The notes under the pieces: model-generated | Told to the model about the DNA's origin: nothing | Databases searched by the model: none | The model's input: the letters and a program-made list of their open reading frames with translations, nothing else | Position numbers and translations under genes: made by a program | Origin: JBPRGH01 sp051418055 | GTDB lineage: Bacteria > Bacteroidota > Bacteroidia > Cytophagales > Cyclobacteriaceae | Assembly (NCBI GenBank): GCA_051418055.1 | Contig: JBPRGH010000137.1 | Location: 1-64,000 of the forward strand | Reading direction: 5' to 3' | Length of the DNA: 64,000 bases | Part shown: piece by piece, positions 8,733-17,619 of the stretch | Layout of the letters: each line of letters begins with the position of its first letter | Position numbering within the stretch: position 1 is the stretch's first letter

Positions 8733-9686
8733 GTGTCAAGAGAACTGAAAGTAGGATTATTTATGGTGGCAGCTATTGCCCTGTTGTATTTTGGGTTTAA
8801 CTATCTGAAGGGTATAGATTTTTTTTCCACCACTGATAAATATTATGCACTATATGAAAATGTAGATGGGTTAAATAAATCCAATGCAGTTTATGTGAAC
8901 GGCTTTATTGTGGGCCGCGTAAGCGATATTACACTTATCCAGAATGATGATAATATTGTTGCAGTAGAATTGGCGGTAGAAGGTGACCTACAGCTTGGAG
9001 ATTCTGCCAGAGCAATTTTAAAAAGTGATTTTCTTGGCAATAAGTCTATTGTTTTAGATGTGGGTGATCTCAATGATCCTATTACCGCCGGAGATACTAT
9101 TATAGGCGCTCTTGACCGTGCGTTAACTGATATACTGGCTGAATCTGCACAACCGGTAGCTAATAGTCTTGAATCTACAATTAAGAAATTAAACCTCCTT
9201 TTGGACAACCTTTCCGAGAATAGCGCGCATCTTGATTCTTTCTTTATTCAGCTGCAGGAAATCCCTCCTGTTTTGGAGCACACAATCAGATCGGTAGACA
9301 GAAATTTAAATGGAGTTACAAGCACTTTCGAAGGAGTAGGGAATGAATTAAATACTACACTGGGAAATTTAAATCCTGCAATAAATAACCTGGAACAATT
9401 TACCGACTCTTTAAATCAACTAGAGCTGAATGAAACAGTAAATCAATTAAACCAGACTGTTGCGAACCTTAATCAGGCAATAGATAAAATAAGCAACAAC
9501 GAAGGGACTCTCGGAAAGCTTATCCATAATGATTCCCTTTACAACAACTTAAATGAAACTGCACGAAGCCTTGATCAGCTAATATATCATTTAAATACAA
9601 ATCCCAAACATTTCTTTTCACCACTAGGGAAAAAAAGAAGTAAGATTGAAAAAGAACTTCGTGAACAAGGAATAGAATTAGAGTAG
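8733..9686 (+). CDS. MlaD-like MCE-domain protein
   Basis: A 317-residue protein with one N-terminal membrane anchor (about residues 7-25) and an MCE domain (about residues 37-115; YYALYENVDGLNKSNAVYVNG, then G-VSDI and the LKSDFLGNKSIVLDVG block). A long helical C-terminal region is rich in NLN and LNQ repeats. MCE proteins bind lipids and form hexameric rings or tubes moving phospholipids between membranes. The usual permease and ATPase partners (MlaE, MlaF) are not adjacent. The start is GTG at 8733, as no upstream in-frame ATG gives a better N terminus. The next gene begins 19 bp on. Confidence 0.9.
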   Translation: MSRELKVGLFMVAAIALLYFGFNYLKGIDFFSTTDKYYALYENVDGLNKSNAVYVNGFIVGRVSDITLIQNDDNIVAVELAVEGDLQLGDSARAILKSDFLGNKSIVLDVGDLNDPITAGDTIIGALDRALTDILAESAQPVANSLESTIKKLNLLLDNLSENSAHLDSFFIQLQEIPPVLEHTIRSVDRNLNGVTSTFEGVGNELNTTLGNLNPAINNLEQFTDSLNQLELNETVNQLNQTVANLNQAIDKISNNEGTLGKLIHNDSLYNNLNETARSLDQLIYHLNTNPKHFFSPLGKKRSKIEKELREQGIELE

Positions 9687-9705
9687 TTAAGATATCTGAC
9701 AATAA

Positions 9706-11331
9706 ATGAACCTGGAATTCAATAAAAACGAAGATCGAAATAAGCAACAGCTATTTAAAATAAAGGAACGCGAAAAGAAGATCAAACTTGGAGGTGGCCC
9801 TAAAAAGATCGAATCGCAACATAAAAAAGGAAAGCTGACCGCCAGGGAAAGAATAGATTATCTTACTGATAAAGAAAGTGATTTTCTTGAAGTAGGTCTG
9901 TTTGCTGGAGAGGGGATGTATGAGGATGTTGGAGGTTGTCCTTCAGGAGGTGTTATCACAGGAATTGGTTATGTGAAAGGCCGTCAATGTGTTATTGTTG
10001 CTAATGATGCCACTGTTAAAGCAGGAGCATGGTTCCCTATTACAGCTAAAAAAAATCTCCGTGCCCAGGAAATAGCCATGGAAAATCGCCTGCCAATCAT
10101 TTATTTAGTTGACAGTGCCGGTGTCTTCCTTCCCATGCAGGATGAAATTTTTCCGGATAAAGAGCATTTTGGAAGACAGTTTCGCAATAATGCAAAAATG
10201 AGCTCAATGGGTATTATCCAGATCGCAGCTATTATGGGTAGCTGTGTGGCCGGAGGGGCTTATCTTCCTATAATGTCAGATGAAGCAGCCATTGTTGACA
10301 AAACCGGCTCTATATTTCTTGCAGGTTCTTATCTTGTAAAAGCAGCAATAGGTGAGGATATCGATAATGAAACGCTTGGTGGGGCCACAACTCATTGCGA
10401 GATATCCGGAGTTACCGATAATAAATTTGAAAATGACGAGGCCTGCCTGGATTATATACGTTCTATTTTTGATAAAATAGGAAGTTATGAAAAGGCTGGA
10501 TTTGATCGTGCAGAACCTGCTTTACCAAAAGAAGTTGAAAAGGAGCTTTATGGAATATTTCCGAGCGACAGAGTAAAACCTTATAATATAAAAGAAGTTA
10601 TTAAGCGGCTGGTAGATAATTCTGAATTTGATGAATATAAGGAAGCCTATGGAAAAACCATCTTCTGTGGCTATGCCCGCATCAATGGTTGGGCTATAGG
10701 TATTGTGGCCAATCAGCGTCAGGTGGTAAAAAATAAAAAAGGAGAGATGCAGATGGGAGGGGTCATCTATTCTGATTCAGCAGATAAAGCAGCCCGGTTT
10801 ATTATGAACTGTAACCAGCGTAAAGTGCCTTTGGTTTTCATACAGGATGTTAGCGGGTTTATGGTAGGTAGTAAAGCTGAGCATGGTGGAATAATAAAAG
10901 ATGGCGCCAAAATGGTGAATGCCATGGCTAATTCAACAGTACCTAAATTCACTATTGTTATAGGCAATTCTTATGGGGCGGGTAATTATGCTATGTGTGG
11001 AAAAGCCTATGACCCAAGGTTGATATATGCATGGCCCTCTGCCCAAATTGCTGTGATGAGTGGCTCTTCTGCCGCGAAAACACTTCTACAAATAAAAGTA
11101 GCTACCCTAAAGGCAAAAGGAAAAGAAATTACTGAGGAGGACCAAAAGGCATTACTTAAAGAAATTACTGACAAATATAATGAGGAGCTGGATCCTGTAT
11201 ATGCCGCCTCACGTTTATGGGTTGATGGTATTATTGATCCGCTCGAAACCCGAAAAGTTATTTCTATGGGTATAGAGGCTGCTAATCATGCTCCTGTAGA
11301 AAAATTTAATGTTGGCGTTATCCAAACCTGA
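9706..11331 (+). CDS. acyl-CoA carboxylase, carboxyltransferase (beta) subunit
   Basis: A 541-residue biotin-dependent carboxyltransferase, transferring carboxyl from carboxybiotin to an acyl-CoA. It holds two crotonase-like halves: the N-terminal half with KLTARERIDYL and GSCVAGGAYLP, and the C-terminal half with QDVSGFMVG, GNSYGAGNYAMCG and AWPSAQIAVM. The DEIFPDKEHFGRQFRN and YAASRLWVDGIIDP blocks resemble the 3-methylcrotonyl-CoA carboxylase beta subunit more than propionyl-CoA carboxylase, so leucine breakdown is the first guess. No biotin carboxylase subunit is adjacent. A biotin ligase gene lies at 20975. Confidence 0.9.
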   Translation: MNLEFNKNEDRNKQQLFKIKEREKKIKLGGGPKKIESQHKKGKLTARERIDYLTDKESDFLEVGLFAGEGMYEDVGGCPSGGVITGIGYVKGRQCVIVANDATVKAGAWFPITAKKNLRAQEIAMENRLPIIYLVDSAGVFLPMQDEIFPDKEHFGRQFRNNAKMSSMGIIQIAAIMGSCVAGGAYLPIMSDEAAIVDKTGSIFLAGSYLVKAAIGEDIDNETLGGATTHCEISGVTDNKFENDEACLDYIRSIFDKIGSYEKAGFDRAEPALPKEVEKELYGIFPSDRVKPYNIKEVIKRLVDNSEFDEYKEAYGKTIFCGYARINGWAIGIVANQRQVVKNKKGEMQMGGVIYSDSADKAARFIMNCNQRKVPLVFIQDVSGFMVGSKAEHGGIIKDGAKMVNAMANSTVPKFTIVIGNSYGAGNYAMCGKAYDPRLIYAWPSAQIAVMSGSSAAKTLLQIKVATLKAKGKEITEEDQKALLKEITDKYNEELDPVYAASRLWVDGIIDPLETRKVISMGIEAANHAPVEKFNVGVIQT

Positions 11332-11361
11332 ATTGGTTAATATTGGTTATTTTTAAGGAGC

Positions 11362-12216
11362 ATGGAAGAAAGTGAACTAAAGGCTCTTATATCATTGCTT
11401 GATGACGAAGATGTAAGGGTCAGAAGCCATATTGAAGAAAAAATTAAATCATTAGGGGATGAGATCATCCCTTTGCTTGAAGAAGAATGGGAGAATAACC
11501 TTAACCCTGATGTGCAGGCAAGGATTGAAAATTTAATTCACCTGCTGCAATACAACATGCTGAAAGATCGACTGGCCAAATGGGTACAGGAGGAAACAGA
11601 CGATCTGCTAAAGGGAATGTGGTTAGTGGCTACTTATCAATATCCTGACCTAAGCCTTGAAAAACTTTCTCAGGACCTGGAGCAGATCTACTATGAAGCA
11701 TGGCTGGAGTTTAAACCTGAAGGACATCCTGTTGACCAGGTCAAAATGCTTAATAGCGTGTTGTACGGAAAATTGAAATTTTCTGCAAATACAAAAAATT
11801 TTCATTCCCCTGGCAACAGCATGATCAATAACGTGATCGATTCTAAAAGAGGGAATCCGATAAGTTTGAGTGTAATTTATATGCTGGTAGCCCAAAAGCT
11901 CAAAATGCCGGTTTACGGAGTTAATCTTCCTAATTTATTTATCCTTACTTATAAATCTGAAAAGATTAATCAGTTCTATATAAATGCCTTCAACAGAGGA
12001 CTTATTTTTTCGAAGGAGGATATAGATAATTATATTGCTGAACTTCGCCTTACGCCGCAGAAATCATATTATGAACCTTGTACAAATAAGGAAATAATAC
12101 AGCGTTGCCTGCGCAATCTTGTTCTATCGTTTGAAAAACTGGGCGAGCATGCTAAATCGGAAGAAGTTAAGGAATTGCTGTTAGCAATTTCAGATGGTTA
12201 CGATACCACAGCATAA
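11362..12216 (+). CDS. SirB1/transglutaminase-like family protein
   Basis: A 284-residue cytoplasmic protein with a charged helical N terminus, partly HEAT-like (ALISLLDDEDVRVRSHIEEKI). It is followed by a SirB1-type transglutaminase-like domain marked by NSVLYGKLKF, RGNPISLSVIYMLVAQKL and VYGVNLPNLFIL. The usual papain-like Cys at the start of the core helix appears replaced (NPISLSV), as in most SirB1 proteins, so it is probably not a protease. Function unknown. It lies 30 bp after the carboxylase gene and 26 bp before plsC, so co-transcription is likely. Confidence 0.8.
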   Translation: MEESELKALISLLDDEDVRVRSHIEEKIKSLGDEIIPLLEEEWENNLNPDVQARIENLIHLLQYNMLKDRLAKWVQEETDDLLKGMWLVATYQYPDLSLEKLSQDLEQIYYEAWLEFKPEGHPVDQVKMLNSVLYGKLKFSANTKNFHSPGNSMINNVIDSKRGNPISLSVIYMLVAQKLKMPVYGVNLPNLFILTYKSEKINQFYINAFNRGLIFSKEDIDNYIAELRLTPQKSYYEPCTNKEIIQRCLRNLVLSFEKLGEHAKSEEVKELLLAISDGYDTTA

Positions 12217-12242
12217 TCTCTCGTAAGGTATATAAAATTTAA

Positions 12243-12989
12243 ATGAACCTGTTAAAAAAACTATATTATCGAATCTATACAGGATGGGTAGTTCTTGTAT
12301 TTACAGTCTTCCTTATTATTCTATTTCCATTTTTTATTACTCCGTTGCTGATCCACCAGAAACTTGGATGGATAACCTGTAGGTTTCTGGCGTTGTGGGC
12401 AGGTATATTCAGCAAGCTCACATTTATAGAATATAAGATCTACGGAAGTGAAAATATTAAAAAAGGAGAAGCTTATATATTTACAAGTAATCATACCTCT
12501 TATCTGGATTCTCCGGGCATAGCATTGGCTGTCCCTTATCAGTGGCGGCCACTAGGGAAGAAGGAGCTGGTGAAAATCCCGGTTTTTGGTCTTATGCTAA
12601 AATATCTGGCCATTATTGTCGATCGTTCAAATCCAAAAAGCCGTCAGGAGAGCATGAAGAATATGACAAATATGCTTAACCTGGGTATTTCTATCCTTAT
12701 TTTCCCTGAGGGTACAATGAATAGGTCAAATAATGTTTTACAACCTTTTTATGATGGGGCATTTCGTATTGCCATTGAAACTCAAAAACCGATTATACCT
12801 ATAACTATATTAAATGCAGGGAAGCTTCTGCCTCCAAATGAATTTTTGTGCAGGCCAGGAAAAATAGAAGTATATGTAGGTAAACCTATTTCCTCAGAGG
12901 GCTTAACATTGAAAGAAACACCTATCCTTAAGAATCAGACATATGAAAAGATGTCTCAGCTAATAGAGAAAGGTAACAAGCAACAATAG
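12243..12989 (+). CDS. plsC: 1-acyl-sn-glycerol-3-phosphate acyltransferase
   Basis: Predicted inner-membrane acyltransferase adding the second fatty acid to lysophosphatidate to form phosphatidate in phospholipid synthesis. The 248 residues include two N-terminal hydrophobic segments (about residues 12-45), the catalytic HX4D motif as NHTSYLDS near residue 88, and the glycerol-phosphate-binding FPEGTMNRS motif near residue 155. The IPITILNAGKLLP block follows. Length and motif order match PlsC. It could instead act on ornithine or other lyso-lipids, which sequence alone cannot settle. Confidence 0.88.
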   Translation: MNLLKKLYYRIYTGWVVLVFTVFLIILFPFFITPLLIHQKLGWITCRFLALWAGIFSKLTFIEYKIYGSENIKKGEAYIFTSNHTSYLDSPGIALAVPYQWRPLGKKELVKIPVFGLMLKYLAIIVDRSNPKSRQESMKNMTNMLNLGISILIFPEGTMNRSNNVLQPFYDGAFRIAIETQKPIIPITILNAGKLLPPNEFLCRPGKIEVYVGKPISSEGLTLKETPILKNQTYEKMSQLIEKGNKQQ

Positions 12990-13066
12990 TTTTAAAATGA
13001 AATTCTTAGCGGTTCATAGCGCCTGTCTCTGCAGTAAAAAAGATATATTTCTTTAATACTTTTAGC

Positions 13067-13176
13067 TTAGTCACTATACCGAAGAAGACCGGAAGTTGCA
13101 AAGTTTCCCGAGAAAGGTGGATTAGGGGCATAAGCCCGAATAATATTAACCCTGGGCAGAGCTAAATGATTTACAC
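13067..13176. other. GC-richer, structured intergenic element
   Basis: Between convergent plsC and the histidine kinase gene lies a patch visibly richer in G+C than other spacers here. It contains a small hairpin (GGGC-ATAA-GCCC, 13118-13129). Read on the minus strand it is open for about 36 codons (HLALPRVNIIRAYAPNPPFS onward, then NFATSGLLRYSD) but has no start codon and follows a TGA directly. This looks like an ncRNA, a dispersed repeat or a gene relic rather than a gene. No function is assigned. Confidence 0.35.
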
Positions 13177-13201
13177 GATATCAATTGAAAATTTTGTGGG
13201 T

Positions 13202-13236
13202 ACTAAATACTGAGGACTAAAGACTAAAATTAAAAT
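13202..13236. repeat. heptamer-phased tract at the 3' end of the kinase gene
   Basis: Five 7-bp units in phase (ACTAAAT, ACTGAGG, ACTAAAG, ACTAAAA, TTAAAAT), the last containing the TAA stop of the kinase gene. The reverse complement shares TTTAGTCCT(C/G)AGT with the tract at 1951-2041, showing the two are related in sequence and not merely both AT-rich. Confidence 0.6.
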
Positions 13237-14582
13237 TTCAGAAAGAACTCTGTTCCTTCATCAATTTTAGATTTTACACCTAACACTCCGCCATGTTTTC
13301 GCATGATCTGCCTGGAGAGGCTTAATCCAATTCCGGACCCTGTTTTCTTTGTTGTGAAGAAAGGGATAAAGATCTTTTCAAGTGCTTCGGGTTCAATTCC
13401 GGATCCATTATCTTTTACTGTAAGTACCGGATGGCCTTTTTCATCATAATGTGCGCCCACCTCGATAAGCTTATGTGTCTCCTCTTCAAATGCCTGTATA
13501 GCATTTTTAATCAGGTTGATCAAAACCTGCTCGATCAGCTCTTTATCTGCAGATATTACCATCTCCCCATCATTGAGTGATTTATTGACCTGCACCTCAT
13601 TGACAGCAATTTCCTGTTTTAATAGCAGGAGGATTTCATCATAAAGCTCACTTACTTTTATCTCTGAAGTTTTAGGCTCCGGGATATGGGCAAGGTTCCT
13701 AAAATCCTGTACAAATCTGTTCAGCCCCTGGCCTCTTTTCTTGATTGTTTTTACCGCAAGGTGCAGGTCTTCAATTTCTTCATTTGAAAGTGCATTTACA
13801 TCCTGATCATTCTTAAGCTGTGCAGCCAGCTCTTCTTCTACTGTATTTGCCAGAGAAGTAATTGGAGTGACTGAATTCATGATCTCATGAGTTAAAACGC
13901 GTACCAGGTTTTGCCAGGCTTCCATCTCTTTTTCCTCCAGCTCAGAATGAATATTTTGTAATGATATCAATTTGAATTCATCTCCCCTTAACGTCAGCTC
14001 TATTGCATAAACAGCCAGTTGGATCACATCCTCACCGAGAGTAAGACGTATGAGGTCACGACCGCCGGTTTTAAGCCTAAACAGGATATCTACAAGAAGA
14101 GGATTGACAGATTCCAGCTCCTTAACATTTTCCAGCCTGTTAATTTTAAGCAGTTTTTTTGCAGCTGTATTAATTATCTGAACATTTCCCGTACTATCGA
14201 AGGTTATAAGACCGATACCAACATGCTGTACAATATTTTTAAGGTATTGGAATTCCGCTTCTTTTTCATCTTTTAACCCTCTCAGCTTCTTCAGTATTTT
14301 ATTAAATTCTTTCTGAAGCTGAAGTAATTCAGTGTTTCCTGAATCTTGATAATGAAAGGAAAGATCTTCCTCCTTAAAGCTGTTTAGAAACTTCAATAAT
14401 TCTTCATGGGATCTTTCCAGATACTTAATAAGAGCGATTACCTGAAGGCCAAACAGGCCAAATACTACCAGCTGGATAACAAAAAAGCCATCACCGATGA
14501 TCAGCCAGACAAAATAGAAAATGGTAGCCGTAAGAAGCCCAACCCTTAATAATAAACTGGTTTTAAAATCTTTAAAATCCAT
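13230..14582 (-). CDS. membrane sensor histidine kinase (NtrY-like)
   Basis: A 450-residue kinase with two N-terminal membrane segments (about residues 12-52) and a HAMP-like linker. A PAS domain follows (about 115-205, LITFDSTGNVQIINTAAKKL), then the phosphoacceptor box LTHEIMNSVTPI with His232 and an HATPase_c domain with NLIKNAIQAF, DNGSGI, FFTTKKTGSGIGLSL. The atypical H-box and the neighbour point to the NtrY class. It lies downstream of the sigma-54 regulator gene with an 11-bp overlap, so the pair is translationally coupled. The sensed signal is unknown; the periplasmic loop is too short to bind a ligand. Confidence 0.92.
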   Translation of the reverse strand: MDFKDFKTSLLLRVGLLTATIFYFVWLIIGDGFFVIQLVVFGLFGLQVIALIKYLERSHEELLKFLNSFKEEDLSFHYQDSGNTELLQLQKEFNKILKKLRGLKDEKEAEFQYLKNIVQHVGIGLITFDSTGNVQIINTAAKKLLKINRLENVKELESVNPLLVDILFRLKTGGRDLIRLTLGEDVIQLAVYAIELTLRGDEFKLISLQNIHSELEEKEMEAWQNLVRVLTHEIMNSVTPITSLANTVEEELAAQLKNDQDVNALSNEEIEDLHLAVKTIKKRGQGLNRFVQDFRNLAHIPEPKTSEIKVSELYDEILLLLKQEIAVNEVQVNKSLNDGEMVISADKELIEQVLINLIKNAIQAFEEETHKLIEVGAHYDEKGHPVLTVKDNGSGIEPEALEKIFIPFFTTKKTGSGIGLSLSRQIMRKHGGVLGVKSKIDEGTEFFLKF

Positions 14583-15972
14583 GCTTTTCTAAACGGCGGT
14601 ATAATGATGCTCTTGTAAGACCAAGGTCCTGGGCGGCTTTTGAAATGTTTCCGTCATGGAGATCAATGGCTTTCTTAATAAGTGATCTTTCAACCTCATC
14701 GAGGTTTAGCGTATTGGTATTTATATTTTCCTCAGAATTTTCCTGAATATTCAGGAAGAAGAAATCATTAGCACCTAATATATTACCCTCACTCATTATT
14801 ATAGCTCTCTCCACGGCATGCTCAAGCTCACGGATATTACCCGGCCATGAATAGCTTTTAAGCTTTTCAACAGCCTCTGTATTTATTTCATTAACTTCTT
14901 TACGATATTTTTTACTGTACTTTTCTACAAAATGGCGGGCGAGCATATCAATATCTTCAGTTCGCTCACGTAGTGGAGGTAATTTTAATTCTACTGTATT
15001 GATCCTGTATAGTAGGTCCTGCCGGAAAGTGCCCTCTTCAATCATTTCATGTAATGGCATATTAGTGGCACAAATCAGGCGGATATCTACAGGTATGGGA
15101 TCATTAGAACCAACTTTTGTAATCTCACGGCTTTGGAGGGCAGACAGAAGCTTTGACTGTAGCGAAAGAGTGAGGTTTCCTATTTCATCCAGAAATAAAG
15201 TTCCTTCATTGGCTAGTTCAAAACGACCAATTCTTTCTTCACGTGCGTCGGTAAATGCTCCCTTTTTATGGCCAAAAAGCTCACTTTCAAAAAGTGTCTC
15301 CGTAATGGCTCCCATATCTACAGTTACAAAGCTGTTGTCATGACGCAGCGAACGTTGATGAATTGCTCTTGCCACCAGTTCTTTTCCAGTACCATTTTCT
15401 CCTAGTATAAGCACATTAGCATCTGTTTTGGCTACCTTCTCAATAAGATCGAATACTTTTTTGATAGCCGGGCTACTACCTATAATATCTTTAAATGGCT
15501 GGTTTATATCTTCTTCGAGCTGTTTCTTCGCCTTCTTGAGCTTATCGACTTCTTTGTATGATTTTTTAAGTTTAATGGCAGTAGAAATAGTTGCCAATAA
15601 TTTTTCATTTTGCCATGGCTTAAGCACAAAATCAGTTGCACCCTCTTTTAAGGCCTTTACTGCCATTTCTACATCTCCATAGGCTGTGATCATAATTACA
15701 ACAGCAGAGGGGTCCTGCTGCATGATCTGATCAAGCCAGTAAAACCCTTCCTTGCCACTGGTTATATCTTTACTAAAGTTCATATCCAGTAAAATGACAT
15801 CATAGTTGTCATTATTTAATAGGAAAGGTATCTTTTTTGGGTTCTTTTCAATTATAACCTGGTGCGCATGCTTTTTAAGAAGAAGCTTTGCAGCCAGTAA
15901 TACATCCTCATCATCATCTATAATAAGGATTTTTCCTAATGATTTCTCCACTTCAGGTTTGTTTAAGGTCAT
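14572..15972 (-). CDS. sigma-54-dependent response regulator (NtrC/NtrX class)
   Basis: A 466-residue enhancer-binding activator of RNA polymerase with sigma-54. The receiver domain (about residues 13-135) has acidic IDDDED and phospho-acceptor D63 in LLDMNFS. The AAA+ domain (about 165-390) has Walker A GENGTGKE near 190-197, the sigma-54 contact loop GAFTDA and the LPPLRERTEDI block. A Fis-type helix-turn-helix ends the protein (AAQDLGLTRASLYRRLEKHGF region). The gene precedes and overlaps its kinase. A TGGCAC at 15991-15996 on the same strand resembles half of a sigma-54 promoter but lacks a good -12 element. Confidence 0.95.
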   Translation of the reverse strand: MTLNKPEVEKSLGKILIIDDDEDVLLAAKLLLKKHAHQVIIEKNPKKIPFLLNNDNYDVILLDMNFSKDITSGKEGFYWLDQIMQQDPSAVVIMITAYGDVEMAVKALKEGATDFVLKPWQNEKLLATISTAIKLKKSYKEVDKLKKAKKQLEEDINQPFKDIIGSSPAIKKVFDLIEKVAKTDANVLILGENGTGKELVARAIHQRSLRHDNSFVTVDMGAITETLFESELFGHKKGAFTDAREERIGRFELANEGTLFLDEIGNLTLSLQSKLLSALQSREITKVGSNDPIPVDIRLICATNMPLHEMIEEGTFRQDLLYRINTVELKLPPLRERTEDIDMLARHFVEKYSKKYRKEVNEINTEAVEKLKSYSWPGNIRELEHAVERAIIMSEGNILGANDFFFLNIQENSEENINTNTLNLDEVERSLIKKAIDLHDGNISKAAQDLGLTRASLYRRLEKHGF

Positions 15973-16123
15973 GCTATCTATCTAAAAATTGTGCCAATTA
16001 AAGAATACCTTAAATATACTATGATTTAAAGGTAGTACTGTTCTTTAATGTACAAAATTGTATCGAAACCGGACATATTTTTATTATCATTTATGTTTCT
16101 TATCTTGAATTAAAATTTTTATT

Positions 16124-16798
16124 ATGAAAAAATTATGTCTTTTTATTTTCTGCTGGGTGATTACATATGCTTCTTTCGGTCAATGTAATCCATATTATGA
16201 TATCAAGGAAAATGCTTCCTGGACAATGCAGCTATACGATGCTAAAGGAAAACCTGATGGAAAGCAGATAAATAAAATAACAGAATTAAACAGTACCGAG
16301 AATGGATGGATTGCTTCTGTAAATAGTACTTTATATGATAAAAAGGATAAGGAGATACAGGAGGTTAAATTTGAAATGGAATGTAGTAATGGCATTATAG
16401 AAGTTGAGCTTTCAAAATATATCCCCCAGGAGACTTTACAGGCTTTTCAGGATATGGATATGGAATTCAAGGGTGAAAACTTAATGCTGCCTAAAGATCT
16501 TAGTGTAGGTAAAAATCTGGATGATGGGTCTATGACAATTTCAGGTAATATGCCTTTTGAAATAACTATTGCTATTCAGGATAGAAAAGTTGAAAGTAAA
16601 GAAACTGTGACTGTTCCTGCAGGTACTTTTGAGGTGTTCAAGATAACGTATACAACCAGAGTGAAATCAATGGTAAGTGTAGAAACAAAAGGCGTAGAAT
16701 ATGTTGCTGAAGATATAGGAGTGGTAAAGACAGAATCCTACAACAAAAATGGAAAGCTTATTGGTACGTCGGAATTAATTACTTATTCGATAGATTAA
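16124..16798 (+). CDS. exported DUF3108-like protein
   Basis: A 224-residue protein with a Sec signal peptide (MKKLCLFIFCWVITYASFGQ) and a beta-rich body. The landmarks are VTVPAGTFEVFKITYTT (about residues 163-180) and EDIGVVKTESYNKNGKL, which recur in DUF3108-like (TapB-type) periplasmic proteins. The function is unknown. It stands alone, divergent from the two-component operon and ended by the hairpin at 16865-16899. Family assignment rests on the PAGTF-VFKI and GVVK-ES motifs and is moderate. Confidence 0.7.
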   Translation: MKKLCLFIFCWVITYASFGQCNPYYDIKENASWTMQLYDAKGKPDGKQINKITELNSTENGWIASVNSTLYDKKDKEIQEVKFEMECSNGIIEVELSKYIPQETLQAFQDMDMEFKGENLMLPKDLSVGKNLDDGSMTISGNMPFEITIAIQDRKVESKETVTVPAGTFEVFKITYTTRVKSMVSVETKGVEYVAEDIGVVKTESYNKNGKLIGTSELITYSID

Positions 16799-16864
16799 TT
16801 TGGAAAATTTAATCTGTACATTTATATTCGAAATAATATTGACAATTTTGAGTTTTTGACCTTG

Positions 16865-16899
16865 AGGAGCATCTTTGGAGAAAGGTGCTCCTATTTTTT
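16865..16899. terminator. bidirectional terminator between convergent genes
   Basis: Stem AGGAGCA (16865-16871) with TGCTCCT (16886-16892), extended by CTTT/AAAG and followed by a T run, ends the DUF3108-like gene. The right arm overlaps the TAG stop of the minus-strand gene at 16891, so the same hairpin may serve both. Confidence 0.8.
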
Positions 16900-17619
16900 T
16901 ATCCGATAAATAAAGATGGTCTCTTCATTAACAATAGCCATATGTGTTTTGGAAATGGCAAAATGTCTTGTAGGTTTAGGAAGTGTAACAATTTCACCTG
17001 ACGGTAGACTTGTTAATTCTTCATTGTTAATGAAATACACCTGATTATGTATGTTTACAAGTGGATATTCAATATCTATGAATTGCTCCGTTAACCTTCC
17101 GGTGTTGTTATAAGCTAAAACCTCATTGTCAGTTGTTCTAACATATATTTTGTTGTTTGAGATCATCATCTGAACAGGTTCACCTGAAATGCTGAATGAT
17201 ATAATCTCCTGATTGGTAGTAATATCAGTTTTTATTAGTTTTCTGCTGTTAAAATCAATTTGCCAGATAGAATTATCTGTATCAGCAATAAAAGGTTTCC
17301 ATGAAGTTCTGATCGCGTCTCCTAGAGGTGCCAGCTGTTGGTTAAGGATCTGTACATGGTGATCACCAAAAAGATAGATTTTCCATTTGCTGGGCACTGA
17401 GAAGTTTTGAATTGCAGAGGAGGAAGTATATTTATTTAATTCTGCTGATTCTGTAAAATATTTATAAATGGAATTACCGGAAAGGATATATAAATTTCCT
17501 TCCAGATCGTACGTAATCTTCTTTATATTCTTTAGCTTCAGCGAATCCTGAAGGATATATTCTTGTCCGTTTACACATATAGGTAAGAAAATAAAAAGAA
17601 AATAAAAAAGCTTATTCAA
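16891..17619 (-). CDS. exported protein of unknown function, propeller-like
   Basis: A 242-residue product if translated from TTG at 17619, which yields a clean signal peptide (NKLFYFLFIFLPICVNGQ). The ATG at 17658 would prepend 13 residues inside lpxH. The body repeats short strand-turn units such as LEGNLYILSGNSIYKY, NSIWQIDFNSRKLIKT and NKIYVRTTDNEVLAYN, suggesting a beta-propeller. No catalytic motif is seen. The TTG start overlaps the TAA of lpxH by 8 bp, implying translational coupling. Role unknown. Confidence 0.65.
   Translation of the reverse strand: MNKLFYFLFIFLPICVNGQEYILQDSLKLKNIKKITYDLEGNLYILSGNSIYKYFTESAELNKYTSSSAIQNFSVPSKWKIYLFGDHHVQILNQQLAPLGDAIRTSWKPFIADTDNSIWQIDFNSRKLIKTDITTNQEIISFSISGEPVQMMISNNKIYVRTTDNEVLAYNNTGRLTEQFIDIEYPLVNIHNQVYFINNEELTSLPSGEIVTLPKPTRHFAISKTHMAIVNEETIFIYRIKK

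Noticed and set aside
15973..16000. Sigma-54 promoter upstream of the NtrX-like regulator
   Set aside because: TGGCAC at 15991-15996 (minus strand) fits the -24 box, but the -12 position reads TTAG instead of TTGC.
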